This document shows positions 63,872 to 64,000 of a stretch of DNA of 64,000 nt, piece by piece. Source of the stretch: Dinoroseobacter sp. (GTDB lineage Bacteria; Pseudomonadota; Alphaproteobacteria; Rhodobacterales; Rhodobacteraceae); contig JAEPNN010000002.1 in the NCBI GenBank assembly GCA_017643385.1, positions 429,099 to 493,098 of the forward strand, in the 5' to 3' direction. A program made the translations under genes and the position numbers. Position 1 is the stretch's first letter. Each line of letters starts with the position of its first letter. The notes below the pieces were generated by a model. It worked only from the letters and a program-made list of their open reading frames with translations. It was not told the DNA's origin and ran no database searches.

Positions 63872-64000
63872 TGATAGCGGAGACGACGCCTGCACCGACG
63901 GTGCGGCCGCCTTCGCGGATCGCAAAGCGCAGGCCCTGCTCCATCGCGATCGGCGCGATCAGCTCAACGTTGAACTTCAGGTTGTCGCCAGGCATCACCA
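63865..64000 (-). CDS. tuf: Elongation factor Tu, C-terminal part
   Basis: Only the last 44 or so codons are in the window: [20 protein letters not shown], then [20 protein letters not shown] and AITE-stop. This is the fully conserved end of EF-Tu domain 3. The gene continues past base 64000. Its position before rpsJ is the usual tuf-S10 junction. Confidence 0.97.

Overview
This looks like a chromosomal segment of an alphaproteobacterium of the Rhodobacteraceae (Roseobacter group). That placement is inferred from split F0 ATP-synthase genes with both b and b' subunits, a MipZ division ATPase, a four-gene amino-acid ABC transporter of the Rhodobacter Bzt type, a LuxI/LuxR pair, an L31 without cysteines, and moderately high G+C. 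No species can be named from sequence alone.

Layout, left to right. 1-8.3 kb: an Ada-type alkyltransferase cut by the window edge, an OmpA-like lipoprotein, a GntR regulator with a clear operator, the F0 operon atpI-B-E-X-F on the minus strand, an ArsR regulator, and a LysR/transporter unit divergent from azoreductase-DoxX. 8.3-17.7 kb: a translation/secretion cluster with ffh, five tandem GNAT acetyltransferases, chorismate mutase, rpsP-rimM-(sulfotransferase-like)-trmD, rplS, rpmE and mipZ. 17.8-31.2 kb: TMEM64-oxidoreductase-histidine kinase, tRNA-Arg, rpmH-rnpA-yidD, DUF3833, ttcA, an EAL protein, and the chain yidC-MOSC-engB-argB-ferredoxin-like-sixA. 31.2-41.9 kb: bztABCD, a tightly overlapping rarA-crcB-rluC-HAD-ATP12 operon, and luxR-luxI.

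41.8-64 kb: the S10-spc-alpha ribosomal superoperon on the minus strand, ending in the 3' end of tuf. It is broken into four blocks: rpsJ-rplC-rplD-rplW; rplB-rpsS-rplV-rpsC-rplP; rpmC through rpmD; and rplO-secY-adk-rpsM-rpsK-rpoA-rplQ. The gaps hold non-ribosomal genes: a two-gene unknown cassette plus an oxidoreductase; a 2OG oxygenase-like gene, a PlsC-CdsA lipid pair, a decayed kinase and an unknown gene; and an HNH-like gene. Blocks end in hairpins, and each downstream block restarts from a promoter of one style (TTGnnn, 17 bp, TAWACG, C-rich discriminator).

The most unusual features are in the rplW-rplB gap. The rplB promoter, leader and first 14 codons are duplicated as direct repeats flanking the oxidoreductase gene, so that gene appears to be read from a captured ribosomal promoter. 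Next to it lies an A+T-rich two-gene cassette (a 305-aa soluble protein and a 167-aa four-helix membrane protein), which I propose as a candidate undescribed, possibly defensive, system. No CRISPR array, insertion sequence or prophage was seen.
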